DNA from: Candidatus Bathyarchaeota archaeon
GTDB lineage: Archaea; Thermoproteota; CALKCG01; B24; DRYS01
Direction of reading: 5' to 3'
NCBI GenBank assembly: GCA_018396535.1
Contig: JAGTQC010000001.1
Span: 186,001 to 250,000 of the forward strand
DNA length: 64,000 nt
Both the position numbers and the translations under genes were made by a program. The notes under the pieces are model-generated. The model saw nothing but the letters and a program-made list of their open reading frames with translations. It ran no database searches and was not told where the DNA came from. This document shows, one piece after another, positions 33,809-42,152 of this stretch; within the stretch, counting starts at the first letter, position 1; the number at the start of each line of letters is the position of its first letter.

Positions 33809-35911
33809 CTACATTATCGATAACGTTGTTGATACCTGATATATGAATCCTAGTATTACTGCTGGTCCTGTTGCTGCAGCCATACCTATAGCGAATGGCA
33901 TAGCTACATCCTCGTATAGCTTAGCTCCACCAATCCTCATAACAACTATTTTAGCAACATACGCTACCATGGACGGTACTAGTACATTAGGTATAAGCAT
34001 ACCGAAACCTAAAGCTACACCTCCAGGGTTGAGAGGAAACCATGGATACTTCGCATGTAGAGCATAGACTATAGATACTATCGCTGCACCTATAGAGAAT
34101 AGTATCCACTGTGAGGCTCTAGGTCCGCCGCCACCTAGAGAGCCTCTCCAATACTCCCCTACCTCTGTTATACATGCATACGTGGGTGCTCTCTGATAGT
34201 AGTTATGAGGAGCTCCGGTATAGTTGAACGCTGATAGATTTAACGCTCCGAAACTACACCAAAGAGGTAAGAATGCGAATGCGGCCACGGTAATACCTAC
34301 GATTATAGCTATCACCGTCGCGATCAGTATATGCTTAGAATGCAAACCTTCAAGAGATGCTATCTTGTAAGACTCTAGAAGAGTAGCGGCAGGTGCTGCT
34401 CTTATAACAGTAAAGTACCATGGATAATCGCTTCTCAATACAAGATACCTAGATTGTACATTCCTTATGAAGAATGGTGACATAGGATCTGCGACAAACC
34501 ACTGCCTAAACGTATAAGTCCAGTTATGAGCCCAATAATTATCGTTCATGAAATCCAAGACTAATCCATACTCACCTGCAACTCTAGCTCTACACATAAG
34601 CCATAAAGCATACATGATATAATTTATAAACCCCCATACAACTGGTAGATTCCCTAAACTCGCATACCACCATAAAGCAACAGAGATGGTCATGAAGAAT
34701 ATTAAAGCTAGTAACTGCCAACGATATCTTAAAGGCTCCCTCGCCTCGATCTCAGATGGTGCTCTTCCTAGAAGAGCCTTTACACTATTCACGAGTTCTC
34801 CTCTAAAAGATATGAAGATAGGCGCGAATATTATAGCATACGCTGCACCAAAGCTTATGAAAGATACCGCACCCCATGTGAGAACCCATCTTTGCATATT
34901 AGGACCCATCCAACCGCGAAACATATTCGAATGCTGATAGCCTAGGCCAGATGTACCAGCACTCTGAGGCTCCCAGTATCCTAGCCAAGACATCATAGGC
35001 CACCAAACCCAGAAGAACACTACTGAAGTGACTATGTAGCTGAATAGCGTCTTTACAGGAACTAGGAATGCTGCTCCAATCCAGAAAGCTTCGAAATTAA
35101 AGCTCATAGGAGCACATGGAACTATTACATACGGCGTTAGATCTATACCTAAACTACCAGGATACATCATAGATACTGTTAGTCCTAGTCCTGGTAGTGT
35201 CCATGCCCAGTATGGGTATATTGCTAGGAATCCTATTAGTAATCCTAGCCATAGCCATACGTTTTGGAATAGTCTTGTTCCTCCATCAACCTTCTCATAA
35301 GCCATATCTATAAGCTTAGCAGCTGCAGTAGCATGTGGGAATGGCAGTGCTTCTATATCTATCCACTGCCTCCTCCATAGTGTTGCGAAGAATGCGAACA
35401 TAAGATAGTATGGTATTAATCTAGCTGTATGGAATAGTAGTGCAGGCATCCACTCAGCCCATGGTACTGGTCCACCATACATCCAAGACTCCCATAGCTT
35501 ATCGTTGAACGGATCGGGGCCCCACTGCCAATGAGCAGGTTTAAGATACTCTAGATTCCATCGGTGGAAGGCTGGAATCTGACGAGCAGTACCCATCATA
35601 GTAAATATCTCTAATATACCGTGTTGACTTGGTATAAGCCATGAAACCCATATCATAGATAATATGATTACAAGCTCATGCTTCGATACACCAACCCTAG
35701 ATAGTAGAGTCCCGAGGACAGAGATAACGAGAGGCCAAAACAATACGAAACTCATATTAGCTGGCCAAGCGTTTATCCATGAATCACCTGTCAACCCCCA
35801 AAGGGTTCCTCCTACTGTAAACAACGCTACGAACTCCATTAAGACTACTATGATAGCTGTTAGGAGCGCACCAGCAAGGTAGATGATGGGACGTACTCGA
35901 GCTTCTTCCAT
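33809..35911 (-). CDS. DUF6785/DUF6784-type polytopic membrane protein (oligopeptide-transporter-like)
   Basis: 700 residues with roughly 12-14 hydrophobic segments spread over the whole length. Diagnostic blocks are WLIPSQHGILEIFTMMG, EALPFPHATAAAKLID, FWIGAAFLVPVKTLFSY and RAAPAATLLESYKIASLEGLHSKH. The family is distantly like OPT transporters and often sits beside sugar-degradation genes, so uptake of an oligosaccharide or peptide is likely but unproven. A TATA GATTTAAATATTC at 35936-35947 predicts a leaderless ATG 35911. Fragments of a second copy lie just upstream at 36172-36365. Confidence 0.82.
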   Translation of the reverse strand: MEEARVRPIIYLAGALLTAIIVVLMEFVALFTVGGTLWGLTGDSWINAWPANMSFVLFWPLVISVLGTLLSRVGVSKHELVIILSMIWVSWLIPSQHGILEIFTMMGTARQIPAFHRWNLEYLKPAHWQWGPDPFNDKLWESWMYGGPVPWAEWMPALLFHTARLIPYYLMFAFFATLWRRQWIDIEALPFPHATAAAKLIDMAYEKVDGGTRLFQNVWLWLGLLIGFLAIYPYWAWTLPGLGLTVSMMYPGSLGIDLTPYVIVPCAPMSFNFEAFWIGAAFLVPVKTLFSYIVTSVVFFWVWWPMMSWLGYWEPQSAGTSGLGYQHSNMFRGWMGPNMQRWVLTWGAVSFISFGAAYAIIFAPIFISFRGELVNSVKALLGRAPSEIEAREPLRYRWQLLALIFFMTISVALWWYASLGNLPVVWGFINYIMYALWLMCRARVAGEYGLVLDFMNDNYWAHNWTYTFRQWFVADPMSPFFIRNVQSRYLVLRSDYPWYFTVIRAAPAATLLESYKIASLEGLHSKHILIATVIAIIVGITVAAFAFLPLWCSFGALNLSAFNYTGAPHNYYQRAPTYACITEVGEYWRGSLGGGGPRASQWILFSIGAAIVSIVYALHAKYPWFPLNPGGVALGFGMLIPNVLVPSMVAYVAKIVVMRIGGAKLYEDVAMPFAIGMAAATGPAVILGFIYQVSTTLSIM

Positions 35912-35947
35912 CCCATGGATAACCTTGTTACTTGAATATTTAAATCT

Positions 35948-36171
35948 TTCGGTATATATAAAAAAGTAATTTTTGAAACTCTACCTATTTCTAATAACAT
36001 TCTAAGTTATATTACAATTCATGCGTCATCTTCTAATATAGTATAGTATAAAAGAGCAACATATAGGTTATAAAAGTTGTCAAAGAATATAAAGAGACAT
36101 AATAACTATAAGTATAGAAAAGAGAGATAGATGAGATCGATATCGCTCATTATAGCTATGGTTTTTGCTGC
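35948..36171. other. AT-rich spacer upstream of the DUF6785 gene
   Basis: No intact gene here. The far end merges into the frame of the decayed DUF6785 copy but shows no further recognisable homology. Confidence 0.4.
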
Positions 36172-36365
36172 GTCCCAGAAGCCTAGGTAGGTCATTAGCG
36201 GAAACCAGACCTAATGCACTGCTATGGATGCTATGATAAAACTGAATAACGTTTTAACTAGGTATAAGAAATGCAGCTCTTAGAGGTGGATTTATACTGG
36301 AGCCTACAGCGACACCACTACCTGATACCCCTATCGGAAATATACTAACTTTCATAAAAACTGGG
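36172..36365 (-). pseudogene. Decayed second copy of the DUF6785-type membrane protein
   Basis: The minus strand encodes VKTLFSFIIASIAVH, a TAG stop, then VWFPLMTYLGFWD. The intact neighbour has VKTLFSYIVTSVVFF followed by WVWWPMMSWLGYWEP. In another frame just before it stands RAAFLIP, matching GAAFLVP. So there is at least one frameshift (near 36260) and one in-frame stop (near 36211). Similarity fades on both sides. It is the remnant of a tandem paralogue, about 260 bp upstream of the intact gene. Confidence 0.8.
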
Positions 36366-36482
36366 AGAATTAACGGACGATACCAACTCTAAATTATTAA
36401 TGGAATATTAGTATATCTGCTACGTTTTAAAAGCATACAGATTATATTGTAAGCTATTTTATCGATAAATTTAAGATTTCTC

Positions 36483-37256
36483 CTATTTCATCTCCGATAC
36501 GATCTTCTCTATGAAGCTCGAATCCTCTCTTGTAGGCTCTGCTATCCCGATCATATCTGCTCCGAGTTGGAATGTTTTTCTAGCCGCTTCTACGCTCCAT
36601 ATATATCCGCTTACGAGTATGAATTCACTTGGATATTTTCTCTTCAACTCCTCTAGGAAGCTATAATCTGGCTTACCGTTTACACCTCTTATATTGAAGT
36701 GTACTCCAACTAGGTCTAGATTCTCTATATAATCCATTATAGGGCTATAATCAGGTATAACCCTAGCTCTGAACTTAGCTATAACAGGTTTATCAATATT
36801 GGCGAATGCATCAAGCCATCTAAATAGCTCGCTTCTATTCTCTGGTAGGACCATAGCTCTAAGTTTACCAATCCTGTAATATGGCTCGTATGTACCGTGA
36901 AAGTTTAGCTCGACTATATCTCCTCCAGCTTCGTAGAAGTATTCTGCAGCCTCTAACCCCCATTCAAGCTTAGGTGTAGCTAGATTCAAGCATACATATA
37001 TATCGCCTAGTAAGCTTCTAACCTTAGAGCACTCGTTTCTAAAGAAGTCTATGCATGCCGCCCTATCCGAGGGTAACACTGGTAGTCTATGTATACTGAG
37101 GCCATAGGCGGGAGGTTCGGCTAGATATGCACCTAACTGAACCATAATACATCCTTTACCTCTACTAGCACAGAAAGCTCCATCGGTTATGCCACCCATA
37201 GATGATAGGAAGAATCCGCCTTTAAGCCTACTCTTTAAACCACTCCATCTAGACAT
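36483..37256 (-). CDS. TIM-barrel protein, probable FMN-type (dihydrouridine synthase/dihydroorotate dehydrogenase-like)
   Basis: 257 residues from ATG 37256. GGFFLSSMGGITDGAFCASRGKGCIMVQLGAY resembles the start of flavin TIM barrels, ELNFHGTYEPYYRIGKLRAM a middle strand-loop, VIAKFRARVI a third, and ILVSGYIWSVEAARKTFQLGADMIGIAE the phosphate-binding end. It looks like the archaeal group including methanogen MJ0144-type proteins, whose function is not established. AAGGTGGGG just before ATG 37256 decides the start against an earlier in-frame ATG that would overlap the upstream gene. It follows an unknown gene by 22 nt, probably one operon. Confidence 0.65.
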   Translation of the reverse strand: MSRWSGLKSRLKGGFFLSSMGGITDGAFCASRGKGCIMVQLGAYLAEPPAYGLSIHRLPVLPSDRAACIDFFRNECSKVRSLLGDIYVCLNLATPKLEWGLEAAEYFYEAGGDIVELNFHGTYEPYYRIGKLRAMVLPENRSELFRWLDAFANIDKPVIAKFRARVIPDYSPIMDYIENLDLVGVHFNIRGVNGKPDYSFLEELKRKYPSEFILVSGYIWSVEAARKTFQLGADMIGIAEPTREDSSFIEKIVSEMK

Positions 37257-37278
37257 ATACCCCACCTTTATGGCAAGA

Positions 37279-37803
37279 CTATTCTTTCTTATACAGCCTC
37301 CTCGCCATCCTGTATTCCTCGCTAAATTTAGATAACTCATCGAAAACCGATGGATCCTTAGATAGCAGTTCATCTACTAAACTCAGGTATCTAGCAACCC
37401 TTACAGCATCGGGATTTATCTTCTTAAGCTTTCCACCTGATAGGACGTAATGCTCCCTATCCATCCTCTCGCCAAGTATATACTCTGCTTCGTTAACGCT
37501 AGCATGTAACGTAAAGCAATGTGGACTTCCATCGACAGTAACTACGACAAGCTTCCTAGGCTTAGAAGATCTAAATATGCTAGCTATTTTCCCATAATAC
37601 GTAGCCCCCTCCTTTTCAGGACAGACTAGAAGTATAATCTTACCCTTAGATAACTCATCGAAAACCATCGGATCTACAAGAGGTAGACATGCAGAGGATA
37701 ACATTACCTCCGAATCTCTGAGTATAGGTGTTTTAACCCATACACTTAGAAGCCATGGATAACATACTTCACCAACATGTCGAATCGGACTTATACAACC
37801 CAT
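37279..37803 (-). CDS. Unknown protein co-transcribed with the TIM-barrel gene
   Basis: 174 residues of alpha/beta character. KIILLVCPEKEGATYYGKIASIFRSSKPRKLVVVTVDGSPHCFTLHASVNEAEYIL has two conserved-looking Cys in a strand-loop context, suggesting a metal- or redox-linked site. The C-terminus is helical (VARYLSLVDELLSKDPSVFDELSKF). No family is recognised. Start ATG 37803, with GAGAGGGATG before it. The 22-nt gap to the downstream TIM-barrel gene suggests linked function. Confidence 0.6.
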   Translation of the reverse strand: MGCISPIRHVGEVCYPWLLSVWVKTPILRDSEVMLSSACLPLVDPMVFDELSKGKIILLVCPEKEGATYYGKIASIFRSSKPRKLVVVTVDGSPHCFTLHASVNEAEYILGERMDREHYVLSGGKLKKINPDAVRVARYLSLVDELLSKDPSVFDELSKFSEEYRMARRLYKKE

Positions 37804-37944
37804 AGATACATCCCTCTCTTACACCTACGATAATACACCAGCTCTAGTTAACTTTTCCACCATCAATCACCATACTTATTTTACGCTTAGGGAACCGATT
37901 ATGCTTCAGATACATTTAAACTCTTCTTGGATCTCTAATAATCT

Positions 37945-38640
37945 ATGAGATGCTATATCATAAACATACGTTATCGATGGGGCAAATCTATACTAATGAT
38001 TGTATCGCTGATTCTATCACTATCATCCATATGTACGTATATACTATACGCTAACCCTGTACCATCCCCGATAGCTCCGCTACTGAGCGAAGATATCCAT
38101 ATAACTATATGGGTTGAAGGCAAATCTCACATAACTTACGTTACTAGATTATACGAATTAGGTGAGCTAATTGGATCAGATAATACTCTAACATTAAGAT
38201 TCCCTATACCTAATAATTCATGGGATAGATCCATCTATATAGATAGTGGACAGATGTTTTTCAACAGAGTTACCGAAGCATATACTTGTAAACTTATGGA
38301 AGTCTCGTTCGATATTTTAGAATCGACCATCAGTAGAGGGGAGCATAACATGGAGGTAAGATATACGCATAGACTAATAGATCTAGGTAACAGTACACAT
38401 CTACTCATATATCCTATAGGTTCATCCAGGCTTGCACTTAACGCAACTCATACTAAAGGCTGCTGCTACGATGTAAATATTGAAACAATACCACCTCTAG
38501 GATCAGATATTAGCTTCGAAGTTTTAAAGAAGGTAATTAATCCCAACTCTATCCATCTCAACGTATACCTGGATGAAGCCTTCTCTCGATTATTCAAAAT
38601 TCAAACTGGAAGGCATACTGAGATTAGAGAATATGCTTGA
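37945..38640 (+). CDS. Exported protein, N-terminal half of a frame-split gene
   Basis: 231 residues: a basic start and a membrane helix or signal peptide (about 15-35, ILMIVSLILSLSSICTYILY), then an extracellular part rich in strands with several N-x-S/T sites (e.g. NATHTKG). The frame ends at 38640, while the next frame carries on with similar composition and a C-terminal membrane helix. Together they look like one N- and C-anchored surface protein of about 390 residues interrupted by a frameshift around 38573-38640. No domain family is recognised. Confidence 0.55.
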   Translation: MRCYIINIRYRWGKSILMIVSLILSLSSICTYILYANPVPSPIAPLLSEDIHITIWVEGKSHITYVTRLYELGELIGSDNTLTLRFPIPNNSWDRSIYIDSGQMFFNRVTEAYTCKLMEVSFDILESTISRGEHNMEVRYTHRLIDLGNSTHLLIYPIGSSRLALNATHTKGCCYDVNIETIPPLGSDISFEVLKKVINPNSIHLNVYLDEAFSRLFKIQTGRHTEIREYA

Positions 38641-39118
38641 CGATCTTTATATAAGGCTTGCATCTAAATCAGAAGGATGGATGCTATATAAGCCTAAAAT
38701 GGAGGAGATACGTGAATATAAGGTTTCCACCTATGATAAATATATAAATGCTACCGTGAAATTCATTCTTAAACACTCAGGCTTTAAGATAGAACCTAGA
38801 TATAAGGCATTAAACGGTTATGTACGCTTCGACTTCTACGTATATGAATGGGCAGGTATGGCACTACCGGTATTAACGGAGAAAATATGTAGCCTAATTA
38901 CAGAGCCTTTAGATCCTGGAGGATACTTAGTACAGATATTCGTATCGAATGTAGAAGTGGCATCAGTAGAGGTGGCAATACTAGATAATGAAAGAAGCCA
39001 CCAATCAAACCAGATAGATTCTTTACAAGCGATGTTGAATTCAGCTTTCATAGGAGTAATCCTACTGCTACTATCAGTAATTGTGGTAGCAGAGATATAT
39101 CGATGTATAAAACCATAG
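38573..39118 (+). CDS. C-terminal half of the frame-split surface protein, with membrane helix
   Basis: 181 residues in the next frame, overlapping the previous frame by 68 nt. It holds strand-rich sequence (ATVKFILKHSGFKIEPRYKALNGYVRFDFYVYEW) and a C-terminal helix SAFIGVILLLLSVIVVAEIY followed by RCIKP. There is no ribosome site before its ATG. The likeliest reading is that it continues the upstream ORF after a frameshift, which may be natural decay or a sequence error; two separate genes are less likely. Confidence 0.5.
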   Translation: MKPSLDYSKFKLEGILRLENMLDDLYIRLASKSEGWMLYKPKMEEIREYKVSTYDKYINATVKFILKHSGFKIEPRYKALNGYVRFDFYVYEWAGMALPVLTEKICSLITEPLDPGGYLVQIFVSNVEVASVEVAILDNERSHQSNQIDSLQAMLNSAFIGVILLLLSVIVVAEIYRCIKP

Positions 39119-39480
39119 AATACAAAACTTTCCAAGGAATAACCGTTCATTTTAAAGTTATCCCTACAAGATTAAGACTAAGCTTATCTCTCTATCCATC
39201 TTCACCCTCTTAAGTTCCATATAATCATACAGCGATATTCAAAAACTTATTGTATAAAACTATACAACATTCGTATAACGAATTGATAGCCCATATTCAC
39301 TACTATATACGCGGATCTACATTAACTGGGGGGTTATATAGATAGCTAGGGTAGATGCCAGACCATGTGTATCCATTTAGGGATATCGATAAATCTCGAA
39401 TCGAGACGCCTATAAGTTTTACTCAATTCTTGAAGGCTTAATTAACTCTATATGTGTGTTTAAGATAAATACTTATAGAC
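39119..39480. other. Intergenic region with two adjacent palindromes
   Basis: No gene here. Apart from the palindromes at 39250-39283, the end carries TTTAAGATAAAT (39455-39467), a TATA box placing a leaderless start near ATG 39481. Confidence 0.5.
39250..39283. repeat. Two neighbouring perfect inverted repeats
   Basis: TTGTATA-AAAC-TATACAA (39250-39267) is followed after one base by ATTCG-TATAA-CGAAT (39269-39283). Both are too AT-rich and short to be strong RNA hairpins at high temperature, so a dimeric regulator site is a plausible reading. Confidence 0.5.
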
Positions 39481-40380
39481 ATGAGTCTAGCAGAAGGCAT
39501 GGTTGAAGGGTTTAAAGTAGTATTTGCATCATTCGACGATATAATCCTAGGTATAGCTACAGAGATAGGCCCTAGGATACTTTACCTAGGTCTTAGGGGT
39601 AAGCCTGGTTTTAACCTATTCGGAGTGCTACCAGGTATCGGTAGGGAGACTCCTGAAGGTTTTTGGAAGATCTACGGAGGACATAGACTATGGGTATCTC
39701 CTGAAGCTCTACCCAGATCTTACTCGCTCGATGATAAACCTGTGAAGGTGGAATCTACAGATGGTGAAATTGGAATATATGGTAATCCTGAACCTGAGAA
39801 TTCTGTTAGAAAAAGCATACGTTTAAGAAAGGCTAATGGAAAAGTAGAGGTTACCCATATCATAGAGAATATAGGTAGATGGCCTATAAAACTGAGCTGC
39901 TGGGCTCTATCCGTTATGAGGAAGGGGGGGTTTGCGATACTACCTATAGAGCCGTGTAGGGTTGATAAGGAAGGGCTCTTACCAGATAGGAGGATATCCC
40001 TCTGGCCTTATACACATTTAACAGATAGTAGACTAATACTATCTGATAGATACGTGTTCGTTAAGCAGGATCCTACCATAGAGAAACCGTTTAAAATCGG
40101 TGTAAAAGCGAATCCTACATGGATAGCATACTGGGTTGAGGGTTATGTCTTCGTAAAGAGTTTTAAGTATGAAGAGGGTGAGTACCCAGATTACGGATGT
40201 AACGCTGAGGTGTATACTAATGCCGATATGCTTGAACTTGAAACTCTAAGTCCTCTAAGGTATATAGATCCATCAGAAGTGGCTGAGCATAAGGAGGTTT
40301 GGCATATATTCGAGGTAGGTTATGTAAAGCCTGAAGCAGAAGATGTGGATAGGAAGATCGCTAGGATTCTATCCATATAG
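39481..40380 (+). CDS. DUF4380-family protein (mutarotase-like fold)
   Basis: 299 residues. FASFDDIILGIATEIGPRILYLGLRGKPGFNLFGVLP and YGGHRLWVSPEALPRSYSLDD match DUF4380 proteins, related to galactose mutarotase and aldose 1-epimerases. The usual catalytic residues are not clearly conserved. The C-terminal YVFVKSFKYEEGEYPDYGCNAEVYTN and ELETLSPLRYIDP segments are also typical. A sugar-binding or epimerase role fits the carbohydrate genes nearby, but is unproven. Leaderless start predicted from the TATA at 39455-39467. Confidence 0.72.
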   Translation: MSLAEGMVEGFKVVFASFDDIILGIATEIGPRILYLGLRGKPGFNLFGVLPGIGRETPEGFWKIYGGHRLWVSPEALPRSYSLDDKPVKVESTDGEIGIYGNPEPENSVRKSIRLRKANGKVEVTHIIENIGRWPIKLSCWALSVMRKGGFAILPIEPCRVDKEGLLPDRRISLWPYTHLTDSRLILSDRYVFVKQDPTIEKPFKIGVKANPTWIAYWVEGYVFVKSFKYEEGEYPDYGCNAEVYTNADMLELETLSPLRYIDPSEVAEHKEVWHIFEVGYVKPEAEDVDRKIARILSI

Positions 40381-40443
40381 GTGTAGGTAAACGATACCCT
40401 TCTACCCTTATTAGTTACAACTTCGAAATATAGATGGTAGGAT

Positions 40444-41181
40444 ATGCGTATAACATTCATAGGATCTGGCGGATCTAAGGTTACTAAAAGAAGATGCTGC
40501 TCATCTATATTGATCGATGAAGATACGTTGATCGATTGCGGCCCAGGATCTATAAGGAATCTACGATTCATAGATAAAGATCTACTATCCATAGATAGGA
40601 TACTCGTATCGCATATGCATGCGGATCATATAGCAGACTTGATACCGATCCTATGGGCTATGCAGCTTGACGGACGGAGTAGAAGTCTTACCCTCATTGG
40701 GCCTAAAGGTTTGAAATCAATCGTAGATAGACTTCTAGAACTCCTAGGAACACCTACCAGCTTCATAGAATATCCTATATCCTATATAGAGCTTGATGGA
40801 GGAGAGAAGCTTGAAGATTTATCTACACGTAGAGTTGAGCATAGTATACATACGATAGCTTATAGATTAGATGTAGAGGGTAAAAGTATATGTTATAGCG
40901 GAGATACTAGACCCTGTAAAAGCTTGGTAGATCTAGCATATAGAGCAGATGTACTTATACACGAAGCATCATTCCCTATACTATACGCGGATATCGCTAT
41001 CAAGACAGGGCATTCAACCAGTATGGAAGCCGGTATGATTGCAAGCAAAGCCTCGGTTGGAAAACTAATATTATTCCATATATCTGTCGAGGAATATGAG
41101 GATACTATCGTAAGCGAAGCTGAATCAGTATTTAGTGGCGATATAATCGTAGCAGAGGATTTCCTTTCAATTGAAGTCTAA
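40444..41181 (+). CDS. Metallo-beta-lactamase-fold hydrolase (RNase Z-like group)
   Basis: 245 residues. ITFIGSGGSKVTKRRCCSSILID opens the fold, SHMHADHIAD is the HxHxDH zinc motif, YSGDTRPC supplies the bridging Asp, and HSTSMEAGMIA plus LFHIS supply later His. The overall pattern is like short RNase Z/phosphodiesterase relatives, but without the exosite arm seen in true tRNase Z. It may act on a cyclic phosphodiester or nucleic acid. It is the last gene before the palindrome-controlled transporter gene. Confidence 0.83.
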   Translation: MRITFIGSGGSKVTKRRCCSSILIDEDTLIDCGPGSIRNLRFIDKDLLSIDRILVSHMHADHIADLIPILWAMQLDGRSRSLTLIGPKGLKSIVDRLLELLGTPTSFIEYPISYIELDGGEKLEDLSTRRVEHSIHTIAYRLDVEGKSICYSGDTRPCKSLVDLAYRADVLIHEASFPILYADIAIKTGHSTSMEAGMIASKASVGKLILFHISVEEYEDTIVSEAESVFSGDIIVAEDFLSIEV

Positions 41182-41217
41182 TCTATATATCACTATATAT
41201 CAGTCATTATCGGTATA

Positions 41218-41248
41218 TTGTAAAATTTATTTTACAATCCCTTACAAT
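41218..41248 (+). promoter_or_regulatory. Palindromic operator overlapping the promoter of the ECF-type membrane gene
   Basis: TTGTAAAA (41218-41225) and TTTTACAA (41230-41237) form a perfect 8-bp inverted repeat with a 4-base spacer. A third half-site CTTACAAT (41241-41248) follows TTTACAAT (41231-41238) at exactly 10 bp, one helical turn. The AT core AAATTTATTTTAC is the likely TATA box for the ATG at 41262, so a bound dimer would block TFB/TBP. Confidence 0.65.
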
Positions 41249-41261
41249 ATTCATATACGTC

Positions 41262-42128
41262 ATGGATAGGTTTAAGAGCAAGACAAGTGTAGAAAGAATG
41301 GCTTTAATCGCTATATCTGCTTCCCTATACGCAGCAGCTATAGCTGTTACATCACCTATACCTACACCCTGGGGAATAGGCCATTTCAGACCAGGTGTAA
41401 TCGTACCTGCATTATTCGCTCTAATCTCAACCCCTATGGTTGCAGGTATGGGTGCAGCTATAGGTACATTCATAGGTAGCTTCATACTATCTCTATTCGG
41501 TCTAAGTAACCCTGTACTAAGCCTAGTATCAGGTGTACCAGGTAATTTCATAGCGTTCTACCTTCTAAGCTTTCTATCATATAGATATAGATCCCTAGCT
41601 GCATTCATAGCTTCAAGCCTAATATCACTATTCATAGGTAATATTATCGCAGCTTCAGGAGTACTATTATACTATTCTACAGTAACCCCATTATGGTTAT
41701 CATGGACTATAGAAGCTAAGCTATCCGTAATCATAGGTTTAACGCTATTCTGGGTTACGACCATGCTACCATTCGTAGTAACGTTAACACCGGTGATAGC
41801 TGGAGCTTTAAACCCGATCATATCTAACCTAAATTCGAGTATGCTTAGGAGGGTAGAGTTTACAAAGATAGGTAGTGGATCTAGAACGATATACTCTTCA
41901 CTAATAGTAGCTCTTATACTAATTTTGGTCTACATTACAGCAACTCTAACGCCTATAGGTGACATACTATTTGCTAAGGTTATTAAACCAGAGTATACTC
42001 CATGGGTTAAAACCTTAATACTAATCTCAGGACTAGTAACCCTAGTCTTCGGTATAGCAGTATCGGTAATGTTGAAAATTGAAAGTAAGATAAATAGTAG
42101 CAGTATACGTACATATACGGATAGCTAA
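41262..42128 (+). CDS. ECF-transporter S-component-like integral membrane protein
   Basis: 288 residues with about six to seven hydrophobic helices. The N-terminal part (ALIAISASLYAAAIAVTSPIPTPWGIGHFRPGVIVPALFALISTPMVAGMGAAIGTFIGS) has the layout of substrate-binding (S) subunits of energy-coupling factor vitamin transporters. A long C-terminal extension with two more helices is unusual, since S components are ~180-200 residues. No ATPase or T subunit lies nearby, so it would use a shared module or work alone. Substrate unknown. The palindromic operator over its promoter implies tight ligand-dependent repression. Confidence 0.65.
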   Translation: MDRFKSKTSVERMALIAISASLYAAAIAVTSPIPTPWGIGHFRPGVIVPALFALISTPMVAGMGAAIGTFIGSFILSLFGLSNPVLSLVSGVPGNFIAFYLLSFLSYRYRSLAAFIASSLISLFIGNIIAASGVLLYYSTVTPLWLSWTIEAKLSVIIGLTLFWVTTMLPFVVTLTPVIAGALNPIISNLNSSMLRRVEFTKIGSGSRTIYSSLIVALILILVYITATLTPIGDILFAKVIKPEYTPWVKTLILISGLVTLVFGIAVSVMLKIESKINSSSIRTYTDS

Positions 42129-42152
42129 GGATAGCCTATCCATCCTCTAATA

